From Escallonia rubra (taxonomy: Eukaryota > Streptophyta > Magnoliopsida > Escalloniales > Escalloniaceae): DNA of 64,000 nt. The notes under the pieces are model-generated. The model made no database searches, had not been told where the DNA came from, and worked only from the letters and a program-made list of their open reading frames with translations. The position numbers and the translations under genes were made by a program. The stretch is from the NCBI GenBank assembly GCA_033065855.1, contig JAVXUO010000943.1, positions 70,001-134,000 on the forward strand, in the 5' to 3' direction. Of the stretch, positions 11,104 through 23,066 are shown one piece after another (within the stretch, counting starts at the first letter, position 1; the number at the start of each line of letters is the position of its first letter).

Positions 11104-13165
11104 CTAGTATGGAGCACGACGCTCGTTGCACGTGGATCAAATTGAGAGTAATTTTTGAAGTGATATTATTAGATTTTTTGGATCAAATAATATAATTCAA
11201 GTATGTTGTTATTTCTTTTGTGACTTGTTCTAGAAGAAATGTATATTTGATGTTTGCAATTGTGATCAATATTTGGAAATCCTCTTTGCAGGTTTCTGAA
11301 TTGAAGAAATGTTTGATGTTACTGTTGAAAAGAAATTAAAAGTAAATGGAGAAACTAAAAGAATCAATCTACGTCTTTGTTTTTATAATCTGTTACGTTG
11401 GTTTATGGTATACAGTTAAGATTTATAATTTTCATCATTTTATTGTAATTTGGTTTGGTTCTGTGAGCTTTCTAGATTTTTTTTCCTATTCATCACGAGA
11501 AGACAAAAATAAAGGTTTTTTTTTAATAAAATAAAGGTTTTTTTATATAAAAAAAAGAATTTCATTGAATAATAAATAAGAAAAAAGAACTCAAAGCCTT
11601 CGAAAGACATTTTTTTTTCTTTTTTGGTTTAAACAAAGAAGTTACAAAGAGAGAACCATTGTTTGTTGATTGCGGCATTGAGGGAGGAAACTAGTTCCTT
11701 TTCTCTTTAAACACCAAAAAAGGGAAAGGGGTTTTTTAGCGAATAATCAATGAGAAGTTATTTGAAACATTATATATGTCCAAACCACAAACCAACACTC
11801 ACAATATAGACAATTACTATGCATGTGTATATAAATCAATTATACATAAAACAATATATAGGAATGTTATGATTAATGTACGTTTATGATTTCAATAATA
11901 AGATGCAGTTAATGTGCATAAAGTCAATAATCTTGTGTTGTGAGAGTCACTCATGTTGCAGGCTGGTTTTCAGCTTTTAGCATGTAGAATAAGAAGATGT
12001 AGTTTTACTTTATTATATAATATCATCTTAGCCTTCATTAAAGTGATCTTCTTTTTTGCGCACTGGATCTTCAGCTGTCATTGGATGGTTTCCATCATTT
12101 TCTTGTGTTGGATAATATTCTTGAACTTCATGTGCTATCAGCCTTGCTCAGATTCTCTCATTTTCAGCCTTTTTAATGATGAAGCTGAATTCTTTCCCTT
12201 CCATTTTCTCAAGGTTCTTTCCATTCTGCATGTAATTTTTAGTGTTAGACGTTCTTCTTGCCAAAAATTTTACAAGGCATATAGTTATGAATTTGTGTAC
12301 CTTCTTTGATTGTATCAATTTTGAAACTGGACATCCAATTAAAATTTTACTTGCGTCCAACAATGTTATGAATGTCTGTTGAATGTCTCCAATTACAATC
12401 ATCTTCAACATGAACCTGCTTTTATCAATATCATTGAATCAACAATATTTCTGTTAAAATAAACAAATATTCTTAATTTTCCTAGTTTACCTTGATTCAT
12501 AAGATATTGGAAGTTCACATTTCTCATCCTTACAAGCTCGTCCTTTTTATGTGATTGTAATTTTCTTGCAGCATCTTTTGCATGCTTAGTATGGTTCTTC
12601 TTTATTCTCAATAGTCAGTAATCTTGCTTTAAAAATCAGTACAATTTATGTATAAAATTGTTGTTAATTTGCGCCGTATTTAAGTATTATTTTTTTTCCA
12701 TTTTTGATGCATATTAACCTTGTTTTTCATTATTTTCTGTTTTTGTTTTTCAACAATTTTTTGTTTCTTAACTAATTTTTCACGTATTTCAGTTTATTCG
12801 TTTTTTTTCCAGTTTTACAATTATTTAATTATTTACTAACCAAAAAATGCAAGAAAAAGAAAATATATCATAGTTCTCATTACCCAATATTTAGAGAACA
12901 TTCATTATCCAATATTTATTTCATTTCAACCAAATTAGAAAGGGAGTGATAAAGGGATTTCTTTGTTTTTGTTTTTCTTTGTCATGAGACTTTTCATTTC
13001 CCAATGTTTAGAACATGTTCATTATTTAATGCTCATTTAATTTTAACCAAATTTTAAAAAGAGTCATAAATAGAGGGTATAATTGCTATTGACGTAATTA
13101 ACGGATGACATAATCGTTTAGAAATGATTTACAACATTCGTACGTTCTTCTATGAACATGTGCTC
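11104..13165 (-). mobile_element. Inner Helitron carrying RPA exons
   Basis: The minus-strand 3' end reads a short imperfect stem (around GCAACGAGCGTCGTGC) followed by TCCATACTAG and T, with CTAG at plus 11104-11107. The 5' side near 13110-13165 carries GTACGAATGTTGTAAATCATTTC and GATTATGTCATCCGTTAATTA. These are the subterminal text of the clean Helitron 5' end at 63041, but the outermost ~20 bp are decayed. RPA-like exons (12148-12415) lie in the half nearest the 3' end. The right border is approximate. Confidence 0.5.
12148..12415 (-). pseudogene. RPA-like C-terminal OB-fold exons (Helitron type), fragment 1
   Basis: Two exons can be read on the minus strand. The first (12415-12301) follows an AG acceptor and ends before GTACAC; it encodes IVIGDIQQTFITLLDASK and ILIGCPVSKLI. 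The second (12225-12148) follows ACATGCAG and encodes NGKNLEKMEGKEFSFIIKKA, then a stop. The pattern of a strand pair with D..Q.TF..L.D, an IG.PVS.L helix, then a G.EF.F.IK strand is that of the C-terminal DNA-binding domain of the large RPA subunit, as carried by plant Helitrons. Single-stranded DNA binding is the family role. No upstream domain was identified, so this is a fragment. Assignment rests on pattern only. Confidence 0.5.
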
Positions 13166-13260
13166 AACTGTGCGTTTTTTATAACGTTAAGAAGTAATTT
13201 CAGTAATCAGACAAAGTTCAAGGGTATATTATGATTACGTACAAAATAAACAGGCTAATC

Positions 13261-13750
13261 CTATAAAGTTCGATCGCCAAAACATAACATATTTAAATTA
13301 CGTTCAATTCCTAATAGGAAGAAAAGTAATTGAAGATGACATTTTAAAACTTTTTCAACTTTAATTTTCTTTTTCAAGGGAATTTCACAAGTCTCTTCGT
13401 CGTCGATCATCATTGCATCTTCGAGAACTTCTTCAATGATCATCCATCCTTTAACTCTCTCGTCTTTCCTTTTCTAATCCATTTTGACAACGGATGTGAA
13501 CGTTTTTTCAATGCATAATTCTAACCTTTTCAAGATTATATTGTTCATGCCATTCTGCAAGTGTTTTTTTTCTCTCTTTTAAGTTAGGTGCACTATATTT
13601 CAAAAGAACATAGCTTGTAAATAATGGATTGTCTCGTACCTCTTTTCTCGATGGTTTGAACTTTGCCACGCTGTAACCAGTTAACGTTTCTACTGCATCA
13701 AATAGAGTAAGGATTGTACGTTATCCTTCATCAACCACGACAATCTTAAG
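13261..13750 (-). pseudogene. RPA-like C-terminal OB-fold exons (Helitron type), fragment 2
   Basis: The exon at about 13750-13640 encodes LKIVVVDEG, a stop, then RTILTLFDAVETLTGYSVAK, and ends before GTACGAG. After an intron ending CACTTGCAG, the exon 13554-13261 encodes a KTFTSVVKMD strand, a stop, then an acidic run (IIEEVLEDAMMIDDEE) and a basic tail (PLKKKIKVEK). It parallels fragment 1 exon for exon but is clearly diverged, so two different Helitron RPA genes are represented. Two in-frame stops show it is dead. It lies outside the inner Helitron (11104-13165) and would belong to the outer one. Confidence 0.5.
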
Positions 13751-16700
13751 TATGTACTTGATTCAGCAAAGAAGTAATTTAACAAATAATCCGTATAAGT
13801 TTTTTTTATAGAGACCAAATTTATCTTGACTCCCAAATTTATCTTGACTCATAAGCTATCTCCTGATCGATCGGACAAGATGCAAAGGTTACTTGTTTTT
13901 CGATGATGGTAACTCTCTTACCGTATTTGTTGCAACCATCAACCTAAGGGTAACCATTGTTCTCTATTTTCATATTTGTTGCTTTACAGGAGCAATACAA
14001 TTTCTGTAAATAGTGACTATTAATGTATACATCACTAAAAGGAGGGAGTAGAGATGTTGGCTTTACACATCAATTTTTTATGTTTAGAGCATGGTCACTA
14101 CTATTTTATCCGATAAAAAATGATATATTATCAGTATGAGGATATATAAGAAACTGATAGTTGTGAAACCCCTGTATCAATAGCAGTTAGTATTAGGTAG
14201 AATATGTCGCTTTTAGCAGCAGTGTTAAGAATTAAACAATACCTTCATATGTAGTTCGTCTTATCAACGTTCTTTTTAACATCAAAGTTATTCTTTGTTT
14301 TGATAATTGTGAGTGTCATTTATCTATATAATTATGCCACCGAAGTAAATATTCTCCAGAGAAGTACTATTCTTTGGCAATTCTGCCAGCTTTAGACTCC
14401 TCACTCAGCCTGTCAAAAGCCAATATCCAGCATGACTACTATTTTTTAAACATACATATCACTGTCAGTTTCAAAATAAAGTCGAAAAGCATTAAGTCAT
14501 TTTTTGTAGCCCAAAGAACATTGTTATTTACACTTCATTGATTTGATTTCTCGCCGTAATTGACATGATTGTATGGTTCTTTAATTCTTTTACTATCAGT
14601 CTCCATACGCTCTTTTATCTTATTTTATCATCCATCTTCTTAGTAATTATTAGCGAAAGTAAGTCTTCCTTGTGCATAACACTACCCTTTGAAGCCTTTG
14701 CATTTTATATCATTCTTGTATTTAGTAGAAGTGTCGAATCAAAGCTTTCTTTGGCATATCAAGCATTTTCCTTCTCTTGGAATCACAAAAGAACCTCAAG
14801 ATACTTCTTGTGCCGAGGAGTTGATAACAAACTTCAATAGAAGTGATGATCTCAAACTAAAAAAGAAACTTCATAATTCCCTGCAAGGTAATGCTTAGAA
14901 TTTATCATGGCTCCATCTAGCAACGGACACCAAGGAAGGATCATAGCCATTTAAGATAGACTTCTCAATCAAAGTATACAGTAGCATCAAGGAAATGGAA
15001 AGAGTGTGGTACACAAAATTATGTCTCGCTCTCAACACGGGCCTCGATTTGCTGGAGCCAATTTGTTGTTTATAGTTTTGAGTACTTTTTTTGCTCGACA
15101 TTGCAAGCGAATGTTGAATTCCATTCCTGAAACTATCAAAGAGAGGGAAAGAACGTTAGACTATTACCATTCTTTTCTCAAAATATGGACATTGCTTTTC
15201 TAGTTTTTAGAAGTGTTTTCCCAAGTATCTCCAACAAAACATTGTACATTCTCTCGATTTTTCATTTTCAGTTACCTTTTCTACGCTTCCTATTACTAGC
15301 CCCTTGGGCTGTTGAGTTAAAAAGAAAACACATACTTTAAAGAAAGGCAAAAAAACGTTCCAGCAAATTTGTTGCAAAGGTAATCATTTTGTTTTTAATA
15401 ATTAACTGTAAAAGACGTTCAAAGAAAGTCCCACGACCTCCACAAGATTCTAAATACTTTTGCATATTCTTAATATGTCATTTCATAGAATGATATGGTT
15501 CTATTCTCTGGCTACGATGTGTACATGATAACAGATCTTTTGATTCTTGTTATCATCTCTTAATTGGTTTGAGCTTGAAGGTTATAGTACTTTAATATTT
15601 TTTGGTAGACAAAGTGACTGAGGAGGGGGACACCATGAAAATGAAGTCTTTAGGACACAGACACACATGACCAAATAAGAAAGGTAGCAGCAGTGGTGAA
15701 ACAAAGATACACTGAGCATCCAACCTAGTTTCAAACGCAAACCATCTCGAGAATTAGATTTCTTTCGTAGAGCGAAACCTTCCATGCAAACTCATGTGCA
15801 CTATATTAATATGGATCTATAAAGTAAGGTGCAATTCTTAGAAAGTGAATATATCTTATAGCTTGTTCTTATGAATGTGTGTCACTTTGAATGACATTGT
15901 ACGCCAAGCTCACTCGTTCATGGTATGGAAAGTTTGGATGTAAACTACCTTATCCTCACTTGTACTTATTCTTAAAAAGCTTTCCGTCTCCTTAAAGGCA
16001 ACAAAACGTTTAGAACTCCTAATTACCTAATCGTCTTAAAATGACAGGCATCTTTGACGTTTATTAAAAAAAATGGTGACTTTAAAAGTGTCAAAACCAT
16101 ATCACACTTAGACACTCAATAATTCCATGAACACCTAAACTCAAGCTCAAGTTGTAGCGAGTATATGCTCTCATACTAACTATCAAGGAGAATCCATTTT
16201 TCAAGGATACACAACCACACGATTACAAAAAATAGCACAAACAACTCGTGATCAAATTGCTAGTATTTAAACAAACATGAGAAACATAATGGAGATGTCA
16301 ATGGAAGGCCATGTACAAGAAGTTCTTTAACATACTTTGACCGCCAGTAAGTAGCAAAGATTGTTTGTTGTAAAATAAAAAATAAAATACAAGAAGCAAT
16401 TTGCAGAGCACAATATAACATTTTAGAATCCAAAGTTAGTTCAGTTCGCAAAATGGAATATATAGTAGGCATAAAACCGTAATTGTTGCAGTCTCCCTTG
16501 CTCTATTTATCTGATTCAAAGTTAAGTATAGTGCAAATTGAAATTTGACGTATTCAGGCTGAAAGTGCATACTTGGATTTACCATGTCAATACTTGCGCA
16601 AACCATTTCCATAGCGATCTGAATTTAAGGGCAAAGTAGCACTTGGGACAAGTAAATTACAAGTTCTGTTCACTTGGGGCAGGTAAGTTATTAAAGTTTT

Positions 16701-18119
16701 GATAATTGATGCAATAAGTTTTGTAATGTCTTCACTGTTTTTAACTTACACTGCATGCATGTTTAGATACCCCTTGTACTATGTTTGGATGTATAACGAT
16801 GAGAATCCATTGCAAACTCCAGATCTATACATATACGCGTGTGTGCACAACTATCTATATGTGTTTTCTCGTTATACTCCAGTAATATACAACCACAACT
16901 GAAATCACTAATAAATAAAAAAAAAATTAAACATATCACCATCTAGTAATGGTATAATTAACGAAAACTTCTCAATCAGGTGGTGCATACGCAAATTTCT
17001 TTACCAGGTTAGTACAAAGGAATGAAGTGAGCGCAAACTGAAATGACTTTGTCTTGCACTTACAGACTTTGTCAAATTCCGAAGTTCAGATGGCAAAGGT
17101 CTGTAGAAAAAAATGATTTAGTAGCTAAAAGGGACTCATGAGGAGTCCACTACGATGCCTCTCTAGATGAACTTACTTATCTTCGCTTCAACTCGAAGAG
17201 CAACATCTATCAATGTCAATCCCACTATTTCGAATTGGGCTGATTCAGTCATATCGGGATACGAATGTGTAAGTTGACCTCAAAGACATATGAACTTAAG
17301 AAGAACTTGTATTGACCACATGTTTGTAAGCTTCCCAAAGTCCGAGCACACCTGCTACTGAATTAGTCCCAAGGCTCCTAATGACAAAAATCAGAATATC
17401 AGAATGCTAAAGAATTATTCAATATAGAGGAAGGTATAAAAGAGACCAAAACGTGAGCTGCATAATTGAAGCAAAATGATGGGCTTACCAGAACTGCACG
17501 CGAGCTAGATTGATGATGGATGGGGCGAAGTATCTCTCAAGTAGTTTTGGGTTGTAGCATCTATATATATGCTGTTAATGGTCAGCACTCGGCAGTGAAG
17601 CCACAATGTACAACTAAGAAGTGGATCGTAATAAGCCGTGAACAAATTACAACCAAGAAAATAAATTTGTAAATCCATCTTAAATTGAAAATACAGAGAG
17701 CATGATCCATCAATTTACCTCCAATTTATAGGAACGGTGCGCAAAGGCTGTTCGGAGGCATGAAGAAATGAATTGAACAATTATATGGTGGGAAGCCTCT
17801 CTTATCATCCCTATGCGCTGTGGAGATGGGGAGTCGTTCATTCAACGAATTGCTGTAATTAATTCCTAGAAGATGCATGGAGTTGTTTGGCATAAATAGC
17901 ACCACAGAAGAGAGATCTTGAAGCGGAGGGGTTTGTAATAATTCATGCTATGGAGGTGGACAATCATCATTTTAAAGAACTATACCAATTAAAGTCGGGA
18001 AGATGTATGGAATGAAGAATTATGGCCATTGAATGGAGGAAGATGGAAAATAGGATGAACCGAGGAGAAACAATGAACGGAGAGGAAGTGGAAGGGCGCC
18101 AGAGAAGAGGCAAAAGGCA
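13751..18119. other. Helitron-interior sequence, no identified gene
   Basis: A/T-rich with scattered short open frames such as 14565-14840 and 14895-15101, none with a recognisable domain. A possible exon (about 14760-14887, plus, ending before GTAATGC) encodes a charged stretch but matches nothing I know. Captured gene fragments are likely in a Helitron but none can be named. Confidence 0.35.
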
Positions 18120-18300
18120 TTCATGGTATAATAGACTTATACAAGGGTATTTGTTTTTACCACAAAATAGTTTATAAAGATGGGTTTCAAGGACATTCAT
18201 GGTATAACTAATTTATGCAAGGGTATTTTTTTTTACCACAAAATAGTTTATAAAGATGGGTTTCAAGGACTTTCATGGTATAACTAATTTATGCAAGGGT
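18120..18300. repeat. 76-bp tandem repeat, 2.4 units
   Basis: Units start TTCATGGTATAA at 18120, 18196 and 18272 (partial). They run through ACCACAAAATAGTTTATAAA to GGGTTTCAAGGAC. The units differ at only a few positions. The array directly adjoins the stacked Helitron 5' ends. Confidence 0.85.
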
Positions 18301-18421
18301 ATTCTTGACCTAAAAATGATTTACAAAGATTAAGACTTTTAGAAGTAGTATAGATTTATGCAAGGGTATTCTTGACCTAAAAATGATTTACAAAGATTGA
18401 GACTTTTAGAAGTAGTATAGA
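18288..18421 (-). repeat. Two tandem copies (67 bp each) of a Helitron 5' end
   Basis: Units are 18288-18354 and 18355-18421. Each, read on the minus strand, begins TCTATACTACTTCTAAAAGT and runs to GACCTAAAAATG-type text (given as plus). A short (ATAGAT)n run at 18418-18446 follows. This looks like a duplicated Helitron terminus. Confidence 0.75.
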
Positions 18422-18587
18422 TATAGATATAGATATAGATATATAGGGAATGGTAGAGTTGTGATTGAAATAACTAACGAAGGACAAAAATGGAAATGAT
18501 AAAAAAATTAATCATTAATACTAATAGTATTTATGAAAGGGTATGGTCGTTATTAGAGTGATTAACGAAGGGCAAAAAAGGAAAAAA

Positions 18588-18624
18588 AGATTTACAACAT
18601 TGGTACTTTTATAGGTAGTATAGA
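18588..18624 (-). mobile_element. Helitron 5' terminus (minus strand)
   Basis: The minus strand reads TCTATACTACCTATAAAAGT, then ACCAATGTTGTAAATC. The plus-strand end at 63041 reads TCTATACTACTTATAAAAGT, then ACGAATGTTGTAAAT. A host T at 18625 separates it from the gypsy LTR beginning at 18626. Confidence 0.7.
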
Positions 18625-18625
18625 T

Positions 18626-20862
18626 TGACGCTAAGGAAAGCGGGTTCGTACCTACGTGGAAGTGCCACAAAGGTTGCAGTCCAAGTCAGCTTCCAAATGT
18701 ACAAAGTGAGAGACAGTGAGGGTGGAGTAAGGGCAGAGAGCAGGGCTTCCCAGATAAGCCGTGAGCGATGGCAGTACTATGGAGACAAGGCTGAGATGAA
18801 CAGAACCTGTAGTCAACAGTCCAAGTTAAGGTCCAAGTCATGGTCCAATGCTACGGTTCAATGTTATGTCCAATTGTGTTTCTCACTCTAGAATCCAAGA
18901 GCTCTCAAGTTCTTGAGTGAGAAAGTGATTTTGTGAGAATGAGCCAAAATTCCTTGAATAAGTCATAAAGTCCACTATTTATAGGAAACAGTGTGCCTGT
19001 GTCATCAAGTGCCACATGTCGTCCCCTGGGAGTGACACATCACCAGGGGGTCCAAAAATACCGGTTCTCCGTTGGACTGCAAGTTCCCAAATTCGCGCTA
19101 CCTGCCCCACACAGTGTCGCTCTACATGTCTGAGAAGACTGACCACACCGCGACTACATGATCAGAATAAGCCCGTTGCCCCATCTACCGGTCCAAGCCC
19201 TTACTGAATCCCACAAAGGTGCATCAAGAGACACATATATAACCTGACAGCGGCGAGGGTTGCCCCTGTAACCAACTGCCAGGCGGACTAGGCGCGATGC
19301 CCTCTAAAGACCTGTTCCCGTCCCGGAGTGACCTGGGGGTCATCGTCCTAGGGGCACCGATGATCACCGGTAACATGAGTGGACATGGTCGCAGCTCAGT
19401 GCCTAGTGTCATGCAAGTCACCCCAGGCGACAAAAGCTTTGTGGTAACGAGCCTATCCCGTTACGAAGGGTCCTCGTGCCGGAGCACTACGAGCGGAGCC
19501 CCTCGGATAACTACACACTCCGGAGAATGGGTCGAAACATGTTCCATGTCCATGGCAAGGGCGCATGGTGTGGTGAATGATAGTGGCGCCCGGAGGCATG
19601 TAACATGATTGTGGCGCATGGTCGCGATGCCAACGGCATGAGACATTGATTGTGGCACATGGGCGTGGTGCCTACAGCACGAGACATGATTGTGGCGCAT
19701 TGGCACAGTGCCTACAGTACGAGACATTGATTGTGGCACATGGGAGCGGTGCCTACAGCACGAGACATGATTGTGGCGCATGGGCACGGCGACGACTGTC
19801 GGGAGACAATACCTGGTGCCGGGGGCACATGTCATAGAAGTGGCACACGGGCACGGTGATGACCATCGCGAGACAATACCTGGTGCCGGTGGCACATGTC
19901 ATGGAAGGGGCACATGGGCACGACGACGACCATCGCGGGACAATACCTGGTGTCGGGGGCACATGTCATGGAAGTGGCGCACGGGCGCGGCGACAGCCAT
20001 CGCGGAGACAGTGCACGGGCGCGCGTCGGGTGTCCCGAAGACGGGGCGTGAGCCAAGTGTGTACGTTGTTCCAAAATGATAAATGCGATATATAATAATG
20101 ACAAAGTTGGTGATGGTAGTATGCAGCCGTCAACGAAGGGTCCCTTGGGGGTGGCGCGCTACTTTGGGTGACGGACATCGCGGAGGCGGTGCGCGGCCGC
20201 GGATGACGGATGACGGACGTCGCGAGGTTGGTGTACAAGTATTGGTGAGCATCATGAAGATGCAAAACCCCGTGAAGACAAGTGCACATGGAAGGGGGAG
20301 GTCGAAGGCTGAACTTTGGGGAAAGGCTAAGGTCAACCCCCTTGGGGAGGCCGAGGCCGACCCCAGGGCAGGCCAAGGCCAAGGCCATCCCTCAACGGGG
20401 AGGCCAAGGCCACTTCCCTTTTTTTGGTGATTTTCTGGCACGCCGACGGTTGGTGTTTTGGTGGACAACAAGGAGTTGGGTAGTCGAGGTACAACTAGCG
20501 TGTTGTCGTGAGTTGCACCCACGTAATGAACGAGGTGCCAAAGTCACGCACGAGGCGTACATTGCGAAGAACGAGCGAAAATGGACATTGCACGGGGAGT
20601 GGGTGACTTGGGGAAGGCCAAGGCCAACCCCTTGGGGGAGGCAGAGGCCAACCCCATGGGCAAGGGGAGGCCGAGCCCGACCCCATGGGGTAGGCCAAGG
20701 CCTTTACCCCTTGTCTCCGTTGCTCTGGTTGCACCGTCGGCCGATGTTTTTGGTGAAAAGGTGTTCGGGGGTCGCGGCGAGACGAACGTGCTACCATGAG
20801 TCACGCTGACGTGAAATAATTGGCGCCTATGTCACGCACGAGGCGTGCGGAGCGAAAAAATC
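18626..20862 (-). repeat. Gypsy 3' LTR
   Basis: It is highly similar to 33760-35876 from TGACGCTAAGGAAAGCGGG to GAGCGAAAAA. It is GC-rich in its right half, with GGCCAAGGCC-type repeats and long shadow reading frames on both strands that are not genes. It is ~120 bp longer than its partner, mainly through extra tandem units at about 19604-20010. Confidence 0.85.
19604..20010. repeat. Minisatellite inside the gypsy 3' LTR
   Basis: Repeats of about 45 bp built on GAGACATGATTGTGGCGCAT and of about 65-70 bp built on GACAATACCTGGTG plus GGGGGCACATGTCATGGAAG. The partner LTR has fewer units at about 34740-35040. Confidence 0.75.
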
Positions 20863-22074
20863 ACGTGACTTTGGTGTGCGCACTATGACCAGCTCGATGC
20901 GTTGAAAAATTGACCGTTGAATGTATCGACGTGTTCGTGTTAAATGGGACCCCTAGTGGGCCCTTGGGTCCGACCAAGATTGGTTAGGAACATAAGCCTC
21001 CTGCGTGTGGTGTGCGCGGAGGGGGGATCCGAGCCGTCGCCGCACGCATAAACATCGCGGTTTGAAAATAAAGCGTCGTGATATAATTTTGTTGACAAAC
21101 ACGATAGTAACGAAAAACATTAAAGTGCAGAATTTTCTTTGAATTTGATTTTTTTTATCGAGAAGAAAATGGTAGCGCGAAAAAAGTAACTGAGATATCG
21201 AGAAAGAAAAAGCGGAGCGAGGAGAAACGGAACATGCGTTTCCGTTAGTGTTAGTGTGAAAAGAGAGATAGCGCGAAAATAAAAATTGTACCCGAAAATG
21301 GGTTTGCATGAAAATTTTTGGTAGCGGTAAAATTAATGACGTGAAAAGTTGCAATGCCGTTCCCGACCACGGTAGTGCGAAAAGAATTAAGTTAGCGCGA
21401 AATGGGGAACGCGTTTGAAAAAGATTTGTTAGGGGTTTTGGGGGGAAAGTTTGAATTTTGAATTTTGAATGAGTGGTGGTAGGTGGGAAGTCTTACACTT
21501 GGTATTTTAAGACTTTGGGAAAGAGAAGAGTTAGAGAAAAAAGAGAGAAGAGAGAAGAGAAAGAAAGGAGAGAAAGAAGCAGAAGCTTAGAGCTTGAATA
21601 CTCATGAGAGTAAGGACCTCACAAGAAGCCAAGAGAATGCAACAAGGTAAGATGGTGGGACAAGGGAGAAGATGTGGGAAGAGTGGCGTCGCGCCAAGGC
21701 TGGCTGTGGCTGAGGCCGACCACGGCCACATGGCCGAAGTAACGAGGGGGCGACTTGACGGTAGGCGAGGATGTCGGGAAGGGGAGCGGTCGAGGTCGAG
21801 CTTTGGCTTAGCCGAGGCCGAGATGGGTGGGGTCGCAGATGGGGGAAGGGGAAGAAGGGAAAGATGGAGGGAAGGGAGGGAGGATAGGGGAGGGGAAGAA
21901 AGGGAGGAGAGGGGAAGGGAAGGGGGAGGAGAGGAAGGAGGGGGAAGAGAAGAAAGGAGGAAGGAAAAAGGAAAAGAGAGAAGGAGGCGGGGAGCAGGGC
22001 CGAGGCCGCCTGGGGGGCCGAGGCCGAGGCCGGCCAAGGGCGTGATGCGAGCCACTTTGTTTCGTTTGGTGTGA
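20863..22074 (+). other. Region between 3' LTR and hAT insertion; purine-rich leader of the PMD gene
   Basis: From 21490 to 21600 the plus strand is a near-continuous purine tract (GAGAGAAGAGAAAG type). From about 21840 to 21990 it is a G/A-rich low-complexity run. An open frame 21604-22074 encodes mostly Gly, Glu and Arg and has no recognisable domain. In position this could be promoter, leader and first exon of the antisense PMD gene; the hAT element splits it from the rest. The coding claim is weak. Confidence 0.35.
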
Positions 22075-22082
22075 GGGATGAC

Positions 22083-23066
22083 CGGTGTTATTAAAAGCGC
22101 GCCTAGGCGCAAGGCGCAGCTAGGCTCACACAGCGCGCCTCGCCTAGGCCTAGGCGCATCGCGTTCAAGAAGGCGCGCGCCCAGTGAGCCCAGGCGCCCA
22201 GGCGCTAGGCACGCAGCGGCGGTGGAGGCGCCAAGCTAGGCGCAAGACTGTGCAGCCGTTTGATTTTCTTCACGTGGGCAGTGGGTCATCGATTTGTTTT
22301 TCCCTGTTTGTCTTTACCAAGTCAAAATCCCCAAATTAGTTTCTGATTATCGAGTCACAACCAAGACCCAAGCTCTCTCAGTCTCTCACAGTCACCTCAC
22401 GACCAAGACCCAAGCTCTCTCAGTCTCTCACAGTCACCTCACGACCAAGACCCAAGACCCAAGCTTTGCTCCGTTCGTCACTATCGCATCTCTCGTCTTT
22501 GCTCGCCGTCGCATCTCACGTCTCCTCCGGCCGTCTGCTTTCCAGTCGCTGGCGCTGCTTCAGCCGCCGTCGTTGCTGGTCCTCTTCACAACTGCCACTC
22601 CAGTTGAGTGGTTTATACTTGCAGAGTTTGGAAACACATGGCTTCCTGATTTCATGAACAGAGGATATAGGATGCCATGTTTTTACGTGGTCATAAATTA
22701 TTGCTGAACAAGACAAAGGTGCTGATGTATGCTGAATTAGGATATATTTGGATTAACACTTCTCTTTTCTTCTTCTTTTTCTTAAGCTTTCGGCTTTTGC
22801 AAACTTTAGGATACAATTAGGATCTATGACCTCTAGACAAACTTAGTCAGTGTTGTGGACACTAATAGATTAATTCTGTATGGATTATCTAATGTTGTGG
22901 ACACTAGTAGATTATTATTTTTTTTACAAAATTTATTGTTTTAGTTTATTATTATTTATTTATTTTAATATTGCGCCTCGCTTCGAAAAGGCGCCCGCCT
23001 GCGCCTTGCGCCTAGGCTCTAGGGACCTTTTGCGCCTTAGGTGCGCCTGCGCCTTTAACAACACTG
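22083..23066 (+). mobile_element. Non-autonomous hAT element, 984 bp
   Basis: Flanked by a perfect 8-bp duplication GGGATGAC (22075-22082 and 23067-23074), the hAT size. Ends are short imperfect inverted repeats, CGGTGTTATTAAAAGCGC against CAGTGTTGTTAAAGGCGC. Subterminal regions are packed with GCGCCTAGGCGC-like palindromes (22095-22250 and 22975-23055). There is no transposase. An internal 42-bp tandem duplication (about 22362-22445, GACCCAAGCTCTCTCAGTCT) resembles the leader of a plant transcript. Strand is arbitrary. Confidence 0.85.

Larger units (their letters stand above)
10302..18624 (-). mobile_element. Composite minus-strand Helitron block (inferred extent)
   Basis: The left border is the 3' end at 10302. 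On the right are minus-strand 5' ends reading TCTATACTACY at 18354, 18421 and 18624. Between them are two sets of RPA-like exons on the minus strand and an inner Helitron 3' end at 11104. The simplest model is an outer element (10302 to 18421 or 18624) with an inner one (11104 to about 13165) inserted. No Rep or helicase coding sequence was recognised, so the block is non-autonomous or decayed. Which 5' end pairs with which 3' end is not proven. Confidence 0.45.

Noticed and set aside
18120..18421. Regularly spaced repeats that could suggest a CRISPR array
   Set aside because: Units are contiguous without unique spacers, and the genome is eukaryotic.
20083..20809. Long overlapping frames on both strands (up to 175 codons) in GC-rich DNA
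   Set aside because: They lie inside the gypsy LTR, are built from GGCCAAGGCC-type repeats, and occur again in the other LTR with different breaks.
21531..22112. 193-codon minus-strand frame, Ser/Pro/Leu-rich
   Set aside because: It is the complement of a purine-rich low-complexity tract; no domain, and it runs across the hAT target site.
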